A stretch of DNA of 64,000 nucleotides, taken from positions 24,747 to 88,746 of the forward strand of contig JAZTWP010000088.1 in the NCBI GenBank assembly GCA_045636025.1, written 5' to 3'. Position 1 is the first letter of the stretch. The number at the start of each line of letters is the position of its first letter. Shown here one piece after another: positions 8,761-17,401 of this stretch. The position numbers were made by a program, and so were the translations under genes. The stretch is from UBA1081 sp045636025 (GTDB lineage: Bacteria; Bacillota; Clostridia; Oscillospirales; Acutalibacteraceae). The notes beneath the pieces were generated by a model, which ran no database searches, was not told the origin of the DNA, and saw only the letters and a list, made by a program, of their open reading frames with translations.

Positions 8761-9041
8761 TATTCGCCCAGCCTTGTGAAAATATCGTACTGTTTGTAGT
8801 TTTCCATATATCTCTTGACACGGCTGATTGTTGCGGGAGATGCGCCTGTTGCATCTTCAATTTCGTCATACTTCTTGCCTGAAGCAACCATTTTTGCAAC
8901 CATAAAACGCTGTGCCATTGAGAAAAGCTCTGTATCTGTGCAAAGGTCTTTGAAGAAACCTGCACATTCTTCTTCATTCTCAAGAGAGAGTATTGCTTTG
9001 AAAAGCATATTTACATTTTCCTGTTTAACTGAATCTTTCAT
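8760..9041 (-). CDS. yerC: YerC/YecD-type TrpR-related DNA-binding protein
   Basis: 93 residues from ATG 9041, preceded by GAGAGG; longer in-frame extensions lack a ribosome binding site and run into thyX. The protein matches the small TrpR-like family, with a helix-turn-helix around SGKKYDEIEDATGASPATIS (54-73) and a following basic helix (RVKRYMENYK). Residues of the tryptophan pocket cannot be judged from sequence alone. It lies 25 bases after thyX and overlaps the methyltransferase start. The target is unknown. Confidence 0.85.
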   Translation of the reverse strand: MKDSVKQENVNMLFKAILSLENEEECAGFFKDLCTDTELFSMAQRFMVAKMVASGKKYDEIEDATGASPATISRVKRYMENYKQYDIFTRLGE

Positions 9042-9066
9042 TATTATTTTCCTCTCGTGAATTATA

Positions 9067-10449
9067 TCATAAGTTCTTGAAATATTCTTTAATTTCTGCA
9101 GTTCTTCCGCAGCACATAGCCCCCTCGGGGCAAGCTGTAACAAAACAACTCGGACCGTACTTATTGAATATTGCGGGTGAAACTTCACGGAGCTGACGAA
9201 GCATATCAATAGCAAAATCACGAATTTCCCACTGTGCACGTGTACATGTACGAAGACGCATAAAGAGCATAAGCTCTCTGCCGTTCATACAGGAAACAAT
9301 GTCAAGTGTGTTACCGCTGAGCTGACAGTAAACAGCCTGTTCTTCGGTGCAGCCTTCAGCCTTAAGATAGTTATAGAGGTCATTCATCTTTGCGAATGCT
9401 TCTTCATATCTTTCAAGAAGACCTGCATTTTTAACAGTTTCGGGGATTATGTATTTTTTTCTGTCTGTAAGTGTAAGTGAAGGCACCATAAGAGAGTGCA
9501 TTCTGTGACGTGCAAAATGAGTGATTGTTGAAAGAGAAACACCGTTTATACGGAATGTGAAGCTTACAGTTTCAAGGGGTCTGGGGCGTGCAGAATCAAT
9601 TACGCAATCAATGATTTTATTGACATTTGCATCATCTGCAATAATCTTTTCAACAGCATCGGGTGTATACTGTCTTGTCCAGATAAGAGCTGAACGTGCA
9701 ACGCATTTTTCTGCATCGGGAGAAACAGAAATAAGTTCAACAGCCTTTCTGTCAGCACAGTTATCTTCATAATTATTGAACATATAACCCAGAGCAATTT
9801 TGTCACTCTTTTCGGGTCTTCTCTTGTAAAAATCTGTTACAATACCGGGCGTGAGCTTTTCTATCTGCTCGAAAATCTGCATACCAAGGTCATAAAGTTC
9901 CTTGAATTCACTGCCTCTGCCGAAAAGCATTGAACGAAGCATGTGAAGAAGCTCTCTCGCATTGACTGAGCAATAGAAATTACTTCTCAGGCAATAAGGA
10001 AGAAGGAATCTTGCATCTTCCTTGGGTACACCTGCATCAACAAATGCTGTGTACTCATTGAAAAGGTATTCCATTGTTTCACTGAACTTATCCTCAAGCT
10101 CTTTTTTACCAAGGAAAGGAACATAGAATCCGCACTTACGGAAGTCAACGTATCTTCTTGATTTAACCGTGAATGAAGCAAGACGGAATTCGATAAGGAA
10201 CTGCTCAACAAAGACGGAAACATCCTGAAAAGCGAGATTAAAAACGGTATGCTCAATTGTTGAGTTGTGGCCTGAACGGGTAACTTTTGAAATAAGCTTT
10301 GCGTTTTTCTCTTTATCCTGACTCTTTTCAAAAATTTCGGTGGCATTACCCTCCTGAGTTGAAATTCTGCCTGATGCGGCAGGAATTTTTTCATCTGTAT
10401 CTGTAAGACCGAGAACAATAGCAACAGAACCTCTGTAATCTTCTGTCAT
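9067..10449 (-). CDS. thyX: Double-domain FAD-dependent thymidylate synthase
   Basis: 460 residues, about twice a standard ThyX. ThyX uses FAD and methylenetetrahydrofolate to turn dUMP into dTMP. Two ThyX-like halves are visible. Half 1 (to about 210) has the degenerate signature EFRLASFTVKSRRYVDF (87-103), keeping S and SRRY but not RHR. Half 2 (about 225-460) has RHRMHS (315-320) without the SxRY end, and a canonical NGRELMLFMRLRTCTRAQ segment. The halves look complementary, as if a homotetramer had become a pseudo-dimer. The C terminus is Cys-rich (CFVTACPEGAMCCG). The ATG has GGAGGGG before it, and this is the first gene of the run down to clpE. Confidence 0.85.
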   Translation of the reverse strand: MTEDYRGSVAIVLGLTDTDEKIPAASGRISTQEGNATEIFEKSQDKEKNAKLISKVTRSGHNSTIEHTVFNLAFQDVSVFVEQFLIEFRLASFTVKSRRYVDFRKCGFYVPFLGKKELEDKFSETMEYLFNEYTAFVDAGVPKEDARFLLPYCLRSNFYCSVNARELLHMLRSMLFGRGSEFKELYDLGMQIFEQIEKLTPGIVTDFYKRRPEKSDKIALGYMFNNYEDNCADRKAVELISVSPDAEKCVARSALIWTRQYTPDAVEKIIADDANVNKIIDCVIDSARPRPLETVSFTFRINGVSLSTITHFARHRMHSLMVPSLTLTDRKKYIIPETVKNAGLLERYEEAFAKMNDLYNYLKAEGCTEEQAVYCQLSGNTLDIVSCMNGRELMLFMRLRTCTRAQWEIRDFAIDMLRQLREVSPAIFNKYGPSCFVTACPEGAMCCGRTAEIKEYFKNL

Positions 10450-10489
10450 TTTGAACCCCTCCGAATAATAATTATATTAAATCTTTATA

Positions 10490-10518
10490 ATTCTATCACA
10501 TAGTGAAGAAAAATTCAA
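10490..10518 (-). promoter_or_regulatory. Promoter of the thyX operon
   Basis: Minus-strand TTGAAT (plus 10513-10518), 17-nt spacer, TAGAAT (plus 10490-10495). It is back-to-back with the plus-strand promoter at 10542-10570. Confidence 0.5.
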
Positions 10519-10541
10519 CTGTTTATTAAACAATAATATCG

Positions 10542-10570
10542 TTGACACAAAATCCTGAGTATTCTATAAT
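10542..10570 (+). promoter_or_regulatory. Consensus sigma-A promoter with very short leader
   Basis: TTGACA (10542-10547), 17-nt spacer, TATAAT (10565-10570). The ribosome binding site GGAGGGGG begins at 10577, so the transcript should start almost on it and the leader would be only about 12 nt. Confidence 0.8.
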
Positions 10571-10588
10571 ATCTATGGAGGGGGTATT

Positions 10589-11734
10589 ATGAAAATTTGC
10601 TTTAAAATTCATCCCGATGATTATGGCAAAAGGGCAAATGAAAAATTTTATGAGCAAATGGCTCTCGACGGTTGGATGCTGAAAAAACGGTGGGGCAATC
10701 TGAGTCAGTTTGAGAAATCAGAGCCTCAAAGATTGAAATTTGACATTTACTACTCCGAAGACAATTATGTTTCCGAAGAAGAAAGACAAGAGTTTAATTC
10801 AAAGAGCAGATCAATCGTAGAAGTAAGAAGCCATGTCCATGTTTCATATTCACCTGTAAGTGCACATTTTCCGCCTGTTATAAAATCAAATGAAGATGCG
10901 GCAAAGGCAATAATCCCCCTGAAAAACAAAAGCATAACACGACCTGTTTCGCTGATTTTAGTTCTTCTGATGAATTTTCTGACTAATTTCAGAAGAGGAG
11001 ACATCTCATATAATGCATTTGAATCACTGCCATCTTCCAAAGAGCTCATTTATAAAATCATTACTGTCCCTGAACTCTATATTGCAATGCTCATAATTGC
11101 TTCTTATATAATTTTCCTTTCAATATATGAATACATAAGATGGAAAAAGGCAGTAAAAACTTTTCAGAACGATGAAAATCCCGATGACGAAAACAGAAAA
11201 AAGGTACTGTACATTGTAAGCCTCTTTATAATCGGACTCTCGGCTGTATTTATTGCACTTTTTTCATTCAGCAACACTTCAATTGCAGAAAAGGATATAC
11301 CCGAGTTTTCGGACGGACTGTATCTTGATATTCACGATTTCGGCATTGCAGACATGATAACGAAAAAAGGCACTGAAATCGGCGGTGATTATTATCCGAA
11401 CAAGATAAAACATAGGAAAACTCTGTCAGCCGAAATGCACATAACTGAGGAATCTTACTACATAAACGACACACGAATTATTATTTATCAGGATATAATC
11501 AGTTACAGAACTGAAAAGACGGCAATGTATGCGGCTGAACTTCTGTCAAAGGATGAATACAAAAATTACACTGAAATTACGGCTGAGGGTTTCAGTAAAG
11601 TATATATTTCCGATGAAAACCTTATTGCAGTTATTGACAGCACGGTTTACAGAATCACAACCATAACAGAAGATGAACATATTCTTCCGTCAAAAGATGA
11701 ACTGCTTGAAATTATAATTGCAAAAAACAAATAA
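10589..11734 (+). CDS. DUF2812 family membrane protein
   Basis: 381 residues. The N terminus (MKICFKIHPDDYGKRANEKF, then a DGWML motif and a FDIYY segment) is the DUF2812 domain found beside PadR-type regulators in many Bacillota. Three hydrophobic stretches follow (about 114-130, 152-172 and 206-228), then a C-terminal soluble region rich in charged residues. The start ATG has a strong GGAGGGGG site. There is no PadR gene next to it here, which is unlike many DUF2812 loci. Function is unknown. Confidence 0.75.
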   Translation: MKICFKIHPDDYGKRANEKFYEQMALDGWMLKKRWGNLSQFEKSEPQRLKFDIYYSEDNYVSEEERQEFNSKSRSIVEVRSHVHVSYSPVSAHFPPVIKSNEDAAKAIIPLKNKSITRPVSLILVLLMNFLTNFRRGDISYNAFESLPSSKELIYKIITVPELYIAMLIIASYIIFLSIYEYIRWKKAVKTFQNDENPDDENRKKVLYIVSLFIIGLSAVFIALFSFSNTSIAEKDIPEFSDGLYLDIHDFGIADMITKKGTEIGGDYYPNKIKHRKTLSAEMHITEESYYINDTRIIIYQDIISYRTEKTAMYAAELLSKDEYKNYTEITAEGFSKVYISDENLIAVIDSTVYRITTITEDEHILPSKDELLEIIIAKNK

Positions 11735-11742
11735 AAGAAAGA

Positions 11743-11777
11743 AGTTTGTCAGCATCCCTGACAAATTCTTTTTTATT
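11743..11777 (+). terminator. Terminator of the DUF2812 gene
   Basis: The stem TTTGTCAG (11745-11752) / CTGACAAA (11758-11765) with a 5-nt loop is followed by a T run (11769-11774). Confidence 0.8.
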
Positions 11778-11789
11778 CAAAAAAAGATA

Positions 11790-11817
11790 TTGAACTTTTT
11801 TTTGTGAGTGATATAAT
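11790..11817 (+). promoter_or_regulatory. Sigma-A promoter of the Gfo/Idh-GNAT gene
   Basis: TTGAAC (11790-11795), 16-nt spacer, TATAAT (11812-11817). The start near 11824 supports the ATG at 11852 rather than the upstream in-frame GTG at 11804, which would precede the transcript. Confidence 0.7.
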
Positions 11818-11831
11818 GATATCAGCAAAAA

Positions 11832-11847
11832 AAGAAAGGACTTTCTT
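11832..11847. promoter_or_regulatory. Inverted repeat overlapping a ribosome binding site
   Basis: AAGAAAG (11832-11838), a 2-nt gap, CTTTCTT (11841-11847), a perfect 7-bp inverted repeat just after the expected transcription start and covering the AAGGA ribosome binding site. The loop is too short for RNA, so a DNA operator would be the reading. Chance is possible. Confidence 0.3.
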
Positions 11848-11851
11848 AATT

Positions 11852-13657
11852 ATGAGCAATATTGTAAAAATAGGTGTTCTCGGCGCAGGCAGAGGACAAT
11901 CAATGATACAGTATGCAAACAAAGCTGAAAATGCAAAGCTTGTTGCAATCTGTGATTATTCTGATTTTCAGATTGAAAGAGTAAAAAACAAACTCAACGA
12001 TGATTCAATCGCATATTATACATCTTTTGATGAATTCCTCAATCACGATATGGATGCTGTTGTTCTTGCAAACTATGCAACAGAACACGCGCCCTTTGCT
12101 ATCAAGTGCCTTGAAAAAGGGCTCAACGTTATCAGCGAAGTACTTCCCTGCCAGACAATGAAAGAAGCTGTTGAACTCTGTGAAGCAGTTGAAAAATCAG
12201 GCAAGATTTATGCTTACGCTGAAAACTACTGCTATATGCCCGCTACATATGAAATGAAGAAGCTTTACAAGCAGGGTGCTGTAGGTGAATTCGAATACGG
12301 CGAAGGCGAATATATGCACAACTGCGAAAGCATATGGGATATGATTACTCTCGGTGACGAAAATCACTGGAGAAACAATATGTATGCAACATATTACTGT
12401 ACACATTCAATCGGTCCCCTTATCCATATCACAGGTCTTCGTCCTGTTTCTGTAACAGGTTTTGAAATGCCTTTCAATGCAAGAATGGCAAGAATGGGTG
12501 CAAAAGCAGGTAATGCTGCTGTTGAAATGATTACTCTTGAAAACGGTGCAATCATCAAGAGTCTTCATGGCGTAGGCTGTTCAAAGGATTCTATCTGGTA
12601 TTCTGTTTACGGTGCAGACGGAAGAATGGAAAGCGCAAGAGAAGATGCAAAGAAGGGTGATTTCGGTACACTTTACCTCAATAATCCCGATAACTTCTCA
12701 GTAAGATGCTATGAACCCAAGGGCGAATATGACGACATCGCAAAAGAATTCGGCCACGGCAACTCAGACTTCTATACAATGTATCATGCAGTTGAAGCAA
12801 TCAAGGGAAATCCTGAAGCTGATTATATTGATATTTACGAAGCACTTGATATGTTCCTTCCCGGTCTTCTCGGTTACCGTTCAATTCTTCAGGGCGGAAT
12901 TCCCGTTGCTATCCCCAACTTCAGAAACAAGAAAGAAAGAGAAGCATTCAGAAACGACACAGCTTGTACAGATCCCAAGGTTGCAGGAGATATGCTTATC
13001 CCCTCATACTCAAAGGGTAACCCTGAAATCCCTCAGGAAATCTATGAAGAGCACAAGAGAACATGGAGGCCCCGTGCAGAAGCTCAGGGCAAACAGCTCA
13101 AGCTCAACGTCTTCCCCAAGAACAAAGAAATCCCTGCACTTCCCGAAGGTTACAGCATCAGAAATTATCAGGGTGAAGAGGATATCCCCCACTGGATCAG
13201 AATATGCAACAACGGTCTTGTAAGATATGGTGCTGACAATTCATCATTCACAAACTGCATGGAAGATATTGATGTTTACAAAGATTGCTTCTTTATCTGT
13301 AATGAAGAAAATCTTCCCGTCGCAACAATCACAGCAGTCAGAAAATACCCCACAACAGGTCTCGGCCTTGTTCATATGGTTTCCGTTGCTGATACAGAAA
13401 GAGGCAAGGGACTGGGAACTATTCTTTGCGCACTCGCTGAAAAGCATTTCTACGATAACGGTGTTGAAAGAGCTACTCTTACAACTGATGATCATAGAAT
13501 CGCTGCTTGCAAGAGCTATCTCAGAGCAGGTTGGGTACCTGTAAATCACGACACAGATATGGTTCTCCGCTGGACAAGAATTATGAAGAAGTTCGGTATT
13601 GAAGAGCTTCAGATGTATACAGAAGAAGGCGAAAAAGACGTTCTGCTGAAAGCGTAA
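11852..13657 (+). CDS. Gfo/Idh/MocA oxidoreductase fused to a GNAT acetyltransferase
   Basis: 601 residues from ATG 11852. The N-terminal part (1 to about 370) is an NAD(P)-dependent sugar oxidoreductase: Rossmann motif GVLGAGRGQSM at 8-18, followed by the acidic CDYSDF and the conserved family core with EVLPCQTMKEAV in place of the usual EKP. Lys-Pro of EKP is replaced by Leu-Pro, so the standard catalytic lysine is missing there. The C-terminal part (about 430-590) is a GNAT domain with the acetyl-CoA loop DTERGKGLGTILC. Family members act on sugars or their phosphates; the acetyl acceptor is unknown. Monocistronic, with its own promoter and terminator. The fusion is continuous with no frameshift. 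Confidence 0.85.
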   Translation: MSNIVKIGVLGAGRGQSMIQYANKAENAKLVAICDYSDFQIERVKNKLNDDSIAYYTSFDEFLNHDMDAVVLANYATEHAPFAIKCLEKGLNVISEVLPCQTMKEAVELCEAVEKSGKIYAYAENYCYMPATYEMKKLYKQGAVGEFEYGEGEYMHNCESIWDMITLGDENHWRNNMYATYYCTHSIGPLIHITGLRPVSVTGFEMPFNARMARMGAKAGNAAVEMITLENGAIIKSLHGVGCSKDSIWYSVYGADGRMESAREDAKKGDFGTLYLNNPDNFSVRCYEPKGEYDDIAKEFGHGNSDFYTMYHAVEAIKGNPEADYIDIYEALDMFLPGLLGYRSILQGGIPVAIPNFRNKKEREAFRNDTACTDPKVAGDMLIPSYSKGNPEIPQEIYEEHKRTWRPRAEAQGKQLKLNVFPKNKEIPALPEGYSIRNYQGEEDIPHWIRICNNGLVRYGADNSSFTNCMEDIDVYKDCFFICNEENLPVATITAVRKYPTTGLGLVHMVSVADTERGKGLGTILCALAEKHFYDNGVERATLTTDDHRIAACKSYLRAGWVPVNHDTDMVLRWTRIMKKFGIEELQMYTEEGEKDVLLKA

Positions 13658-13677
13658 ACGCAATAAAAAATAATTTT

Positions 13678-13706
13678 AAGCGGCTTGAGAACAAGCCGCT
13701 TTTATG
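13678..13706. terminator. Bidirectional terminator
   Basis: The 10-bp perfect stem AAGCGGCTTG (13678-13687) / CAAGCCGCTT (13692-13701) with a 4-nt loop is flanked by T on the plus side and by a T-rich tract on the minus side. It separates convergent genes. Confidence 0.9.
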
Positions 13707-13715
13707 TTTTTAATT

Positions 13716-14783
13716 TTAAATTTCAATTATACCCCAATAGCCGTCAACGCATACCCATGATCTGTTTTCAAATGCAGGTAAAGCCTTATCAAAAACAGCA
13801 TCAATTATCATATCTCCGTTTTTGTCCATATAACCCCATTTGCCGTCTTTTTTCACGGGCACACTGCCGCAGGAATAACTGTAAACCGTGTTGATTTCAT
13901 AAGTCTTGGTGTCGATACACTCACCGTTTTCAGAATAAATAGTTTCATAATATTTGAATGTGTCACTGCTCACAGGAACTTCATCCATAATAACATCACC
14001 GGCAACTGTAAAATATGTCCACATGTTGCCGTCATACATTGCGACAACATCCTCGCAGATTTCAGCGGCTGCAACATACTCAAAGGGAATAACGAGTTTT
14101 CCGTTGTTGTAAAGACCGAGTTTTCCTGTTTCTTCAATATCGTATGCATCAAAATTCACATATTGCTCTGATTTTTCCATATATGCTTCCATGACTATGT
14201 ATGCTGCGGTTTTATCATATTCAAGAGCCTCGTTTTCTCCCTCACTGCCAGAGATGCATATAAATTCATTTGAATTGATATCATAATAGAATATATCGGG
14301 GCCTCCGCCGTGACCGCAACCGCGGATAATCTCTCCTGTTTTGTATTCATAGAGAAGGCTCTGATCTCTGAACACCATTCCTTTTGAATTAGGGCAGAAA
14401 TACGGGTCGGAATAAAGCGCATCGGTGAGAATATCACCGTAACTGTTAATAACTCCGCATTTATCACCTATGTAATATGCCAAATACTCGGTGGGATGAT
14501 AGCCGTAATCAGTCGGACTGTGGCTGAATATGGTCCAATTGTATATTTCATTTGCGGGAATACGCATATCCGTTGCCCTGAAAAACGGCTTTTTATACCA
14601 TGAAAAACCGACACTTTCGGGCAGCATGACATCAACATCAAGGTCTGTATAGCTCTCATACAGGGCAGTCTGCTCAATCGCTTCGGTTGAGTTTTCTTCT
14701 GTTTCAGGGGTAACGGGGTTACAGCCTGTCAGCACAGAAAGTACAATTGCAAAAATCATTATAACAATCGTCATTTTTTTCAT
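13716..14783 (-). CDS. WG-repeat lipoprotein
   Basis: 355 residues from ATG 14783, chosen because AAAGGAG lies 9 nt before it; TTG and ATG codons slightly upstream are too close to that site. A lipoprotein signal peptide ends in SVLTGC, so the mature protein should be anchored by its cysteine to the outer face of the membrane. The rest carries WG-type beta repeats: CGVINSYGDI, KLGLYNNGKLVIPFEYV, KWGYMDKNGDMIIDAVFD and YWGIIEI. WG repeats are thought to mediate binding, and no enzyme motif is seen. Monocistronic. Confidence 0.8.
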   Translation of the reverse strand: MKKMTIVIMIFAIVLSVLTGCNPVTPETEENSTEAIEQTALYESYTDLDVDVMLPESVGFSWYKKPFFRATDMRIPANEIYNWTIFSHSPTDYGYHPTEYLAYYIGDKCGVINSYGDILTDALYSDPYFCPNSKGMVFRDQSLLYEYKTGEIIRGCGHGGGPDIFYYDINSNEFICISGSEGENEALEYDKTAAYIVMEAYMEKSEQYVNFDAYDIEETGKLGLYNNGKLVIPFEYVAAAEICEDVVAMYDGNMWTYFTVAGDVIMDEVPVSSDTFKYYETIYSENGECIDTKTYEINTVYSYSCGSVPVKKDGKWGYMDKNGDMIIDAVFDKALPAFENRSWVCVDGYWGIIEI

Positions 14784-14904
14784 TTTCATCAACTCCTTTA
14801 CAATTAAATTTTACTGCGATATTTATTGCATTTCAACATAAATTACAACATTGTAATTATTTTTTTGTGTTAATTGTAATATAAATATTCATCATCAAAC
14901 TGAT

Positions 14905-14934
14905 AAAAAATCAAGGACACCTTGCGGTGTCCTT
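14905..14934 (-). terminator. Terminator of ftcD
   Basis: A 9-bp perfect stem (14913-14921 with 14926-14934) with a 4-nt loop is followed on the minus strand by GA and a run of six T (plus 14905-14910). Confidence 0.9.
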
Positions 14935-14949
14935 TTGATATGCCTGAAA

Positions 14950-15846
14950 TCATAAAAAATGATTTTCAAAAACCTGATTATCGTAATCAAAATCTCTGAT
15001 TTTAAGATAGTGCACTCCACTTTCAATAAGTGCTTTCATTGGTGATAAGCCGATAAGCTCTGTACATTTCACGGCTGTGCCGTATTTTTTTGCTTCTTCA
15101 CGTACTTTATCAACCACAGTATAAAGAGATGTTGTTTTGTAATCGGTGAAATTTATCGAAACCTGAGCCGTATTTGTTTCATGGAGCATCAGCCCGAGAG
15201 CTTTTACGCAAGGATAACCGCCTGACGAAAAACGGATTGTCTTTGCAATATTCTTTGCAATTTCAACATCATCAGTATCAAGCTCAATATTGAATGCAAT
15301 TAAAAATTCTCTCGCACCGACAATTGTTATGCCTGCAGTTTCATGATAACCGTTACCGAAATCGGGTTGCCATTCAGGGAGCTTTGTCTTTTCGGGAAGA
15401 CCTTCAAACTGACCGCGTCTTACATCTGCAAGATTCTGTCTGTGGGGTGCAGATGCGGCTTTTTCATAAAGATAAACGGGAATTCCTGCTTCTTCAAAAA
15501 TTCGATTGCCTGCAGTTTTTGCAATTTCAATTACTTCTTCATCTGAAACATTTTTAACCGCAATAAAGGGACACACATCAACAGCACCCATTCTCGGATG
15601 CTCACCCGTATGTTTTGTGAGGTCAATAAGCTCAGAAGCCTTTTTGCAAAGTCTTACAGCGGCTTCAGTAACCCCCTCGGGACTGCCTGCAAAAGTTATG
15701 ACACTTCTGTTATGATCATAGTCTGATGTAAAATGAAGCACTTTTACACCCTCAACAGATGCAACAGCGCTGACGCATTCAGCAACAACCTCGGGACGTC
15801 TGCCCTCACTTACATTCGGTACACATTCAACGATTTTCTGAATCAT
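14950..15846 (-). CDS. ftcD: Glutamate formimidoyltransferase
   Basis: 298 residues, the length of the stand-alone transferase without the cyclodeaminase domain. It moves the formimino group from formiminoglutamate (a histidine-degradation product) to tetrahydrofolate, or formyl groups in the related enzyme. Conserved stretches seen: ECVPNVSEGRR at the N terminus, DHNRSVITF, TGEHPRMGAVDVCPF, and GLMLHETNTAQVSINF. ATG 15846 follows AGGGTGATAAA. No hutH/hutU or fchA is nearby, so it is an isolated one-carbon gene. Confidence 0.95.
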   Translation of the reverse strand: MIQKIVECVPNVSEGRRPEVVAECVSAVASVEGVKVLHFTSDYDHNRSVITFAGSPEGVTEAAVRLCKKASELIDLTKHTGEHPRMGAVDVCPFIAVKNVSDEEVIEIAKTAGNRIFEEAGIPVYLYEKAASAPHRQNLADVRRGQFEGLPEKTKLPEWQPDFGNGYHETAGITIVGAREFLIAFNIELDTDDVEIAKNIAKTIRFSSGGYPCVKALGLMLHETNTAQVSINFTDYKTTSLYTVVDKVREEAKKYGTAVKCTELIGLSPMKALIESGVHYLKIRDFDYDNQVFENHFL

Positions 15847-15864
15847 TTTATCACCCTATTGTTT

Positions 15865-15892
15865 AAGCGGTCAGTTTCCCGACCGCTTTTTT
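15865..15892 (+). terminator. Hairpin with plus-strand T run
   Basis: An 8-bp stem AAGCGGTC / GACCGCTT (15865-15872 with 15881-15888) is followed by six T on the plus strand. Both flanking genes are on the minus strand, where the hairpin is followed only by TTAAAC; it may still end the DUF2207 transcript weakly. Confidence 0.45.
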
Positions 15893-15893
15893 G

Positions 15894-17399
15894 TTACTTT
15901 GATTTTATAAATACTTTGTACATTGCAGCAAGTGCTTCACAAAGCTCTGCTTCACCTGTTCTGCCGCCCTTATCAAACATCTTATCGGGTGACGGAGATG
16001 AATACATCATTGAGAATATTTCAGGATCTTTTGTTTTTGCACCTGAAAGAACTTCTCCCACACACTGTGCAAAATCAGGCTTCTTTTTAACATCTGAAGC
16101 ACCAAGTTTTACTGTGTAAAGAACTTTGTAGAACTCTCTGTTTTCTTTTTTGATAAAGAATTTAAGATCTGCTCCGTTTACAAGTGAATAGAAAGTTGAG
16201 AGATAATTTGTTATCACATCATAATTTGTTTCACATTCAAGAGCAACTCTTTCTGCAAAATTCTTATCAATAACATATTTCTTATGTTCTTCTTTGCTGA
16301 AAGTCTTAAGGAAATTAAGCACACTTGTGATATATGCAGGTACTTCCTGTCTGGGAGTACCGACAATGAGTTTATCACCGTCTGCAACAATATATCCCTT
16401 TTCAATACATTCAAGAATTGCCATTGCAAAAAGTGCAGGAATGCGCTTTGCTGATGCTACGGGCTTGATTCTTGAAGGAGGATTTACTATTTTATAACAT
16501 TCGCAGGCTGAAATGTTTTCAGGAATTTTAAGACTATTTTCTTCTGAAATTTTTGACTGTTTCTTAACCTTATTTTCAATTGTGAATCTTGCAAGTCTGT
16601 CCGGAAGAAGAACCAAGAGAATAATAAGTGCAACAGCCACTACAGCAATAATATAGGGAAGAATTTTAAGAAATGACTGGAATGCATTACCTGCTTTGTC
16701 TGCCGCTGCAGAATATTTCACAAGAGATTCTGCATCAAAGAAAGATTTATCGCAGGAAGCTTCAACTGAAAAAGTATCATATACTCTGCGTTTTTCAAAC
16801 TTTGCAGAATTATCAGTTACTTCAACTTCGCAGCCGATTTCTTCATAACCGTCAGCAACTTTTATGTCAGAAGCCTTGACTCCGTCAGGAAAAACAAGAT
16901 TAACAGCAACATTATTACTTGTGTAACGGAATGTTTTACCGATAACCATATATGAAAAGACTGCATCTTTTCCGCTCTTGTTTACAGCTTCTGTGATTGT
17001 GTATGAAATCTCATAATCTCTTACTTTTTGCGCTGAAGGGCATTTGATGGCAAGAACATAACTTTTCCCGTCATCTGCAACGTCAAATGTGTATTCATTG
17101 TTTCCGCGGCCTTCTGCAATCTCCTCACCGTCAACAAGGACTTTCACATCTTTGATTTCACCGTATTTCTGAATAAGTGAAACTGCATTATCTGCTGAAT
17201 AGATATCGAAATCTCTGTAAAAATAATCTGCAGAATCAGAATAAGTGACAGTCCATTTTTCTGTTACATCAGCCGTACCGTCATCATTGAGTACAATTTC
17301 AATGTCTGTTTTATCAAGTTCAAATGCATTTGCCGAAACCATAAACAGAGAAATCATAAGCGCAAATACAAAAATCAGAGATATAGCAAATTTTTTCAT
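15894..17399 (-). CDS. DUF2207 family membrane protein
   Basis: 501 residues from ATG 17399, which sits 7 nt from GGAGG; an ATG two codons earlier overlaps the preceding stop as ATGA but is too near the site. Signal peptide (1 to about 25), an extracytoplasmic beta-rich DUF2207 domain (about 28-220; begins ELDKTDIEIVLNDDGTADV), a transmembrane helix (about 250-270, IIAVVAVALIILLVLL), and a cytoplasmic C-terminal region with charged helices. DUF2207 proteins are widespread in Bacillota and of unknown function. It is paired with the zinc-ribbon membrane protein upstream. Confidence 0.8.
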   Translation of the reverse strand: MKKFAISLIFVFALMISLFMVSANAFELDKTDIEIVLNDDGTADVTEKWTVTYSDSADYFYRDFDIYSADNAVSLIQKYGEIKDVKVLVDGEEIAEGRGNNEYTFDVADDGKSYVLAIKCPSAQKVRDYEISYTITEAVNKSGKDAVFSYMVIGKTFRYTSNNVAVNLVFPDGVKASDIKVADGYEEIGCEVEVTDNSAKFEKRRVYDTFSVEASCDKSFFDAESLVKYSAAADKAGNAFQSFLKILPYIIAVVAVALIILLVLLPDRLARFTIENKVKKQSKISEENSLKIPENISACECYKIVNPPSRIKPVASAKRIPALFAMAILECIEKGYIVADGDKLIVGTPRQEVPAYITSVLNFLKTFSKEEHKKYVIDKNFAERVALECETNYDVITNYLSTFYSLVNGADLKFFIKKENREFYKVLYTVKLGASDVKKKPDFAQCVGEVLSGAKTKDPEIFSMMYSSPSPDKMFDKGGRTGEAELCEALAAMYKVFIKSK

Positions 17400-17401
17400 T
17401 T

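Noticed and set aside
9067..10449. Frameshifted pair of thyX genes
   Set aside because: The frame is open through both halves, and motifs are split in a complementary way rather than broken at a junction.
11804..11851. Upstream GTG start for the Gfo/Idh-GNAT protein
   Set aside because: It lies within the promoter (TATAAT at 11812-11817), so it would not be transcribed.
15865..15892. Antisense transcript terminator as evidence of a hidden plus-strand gene
   Set aside because: No plus-strand frame with a start signal ends just upstream; the hairpin is short and may serve the minus-strand genes.
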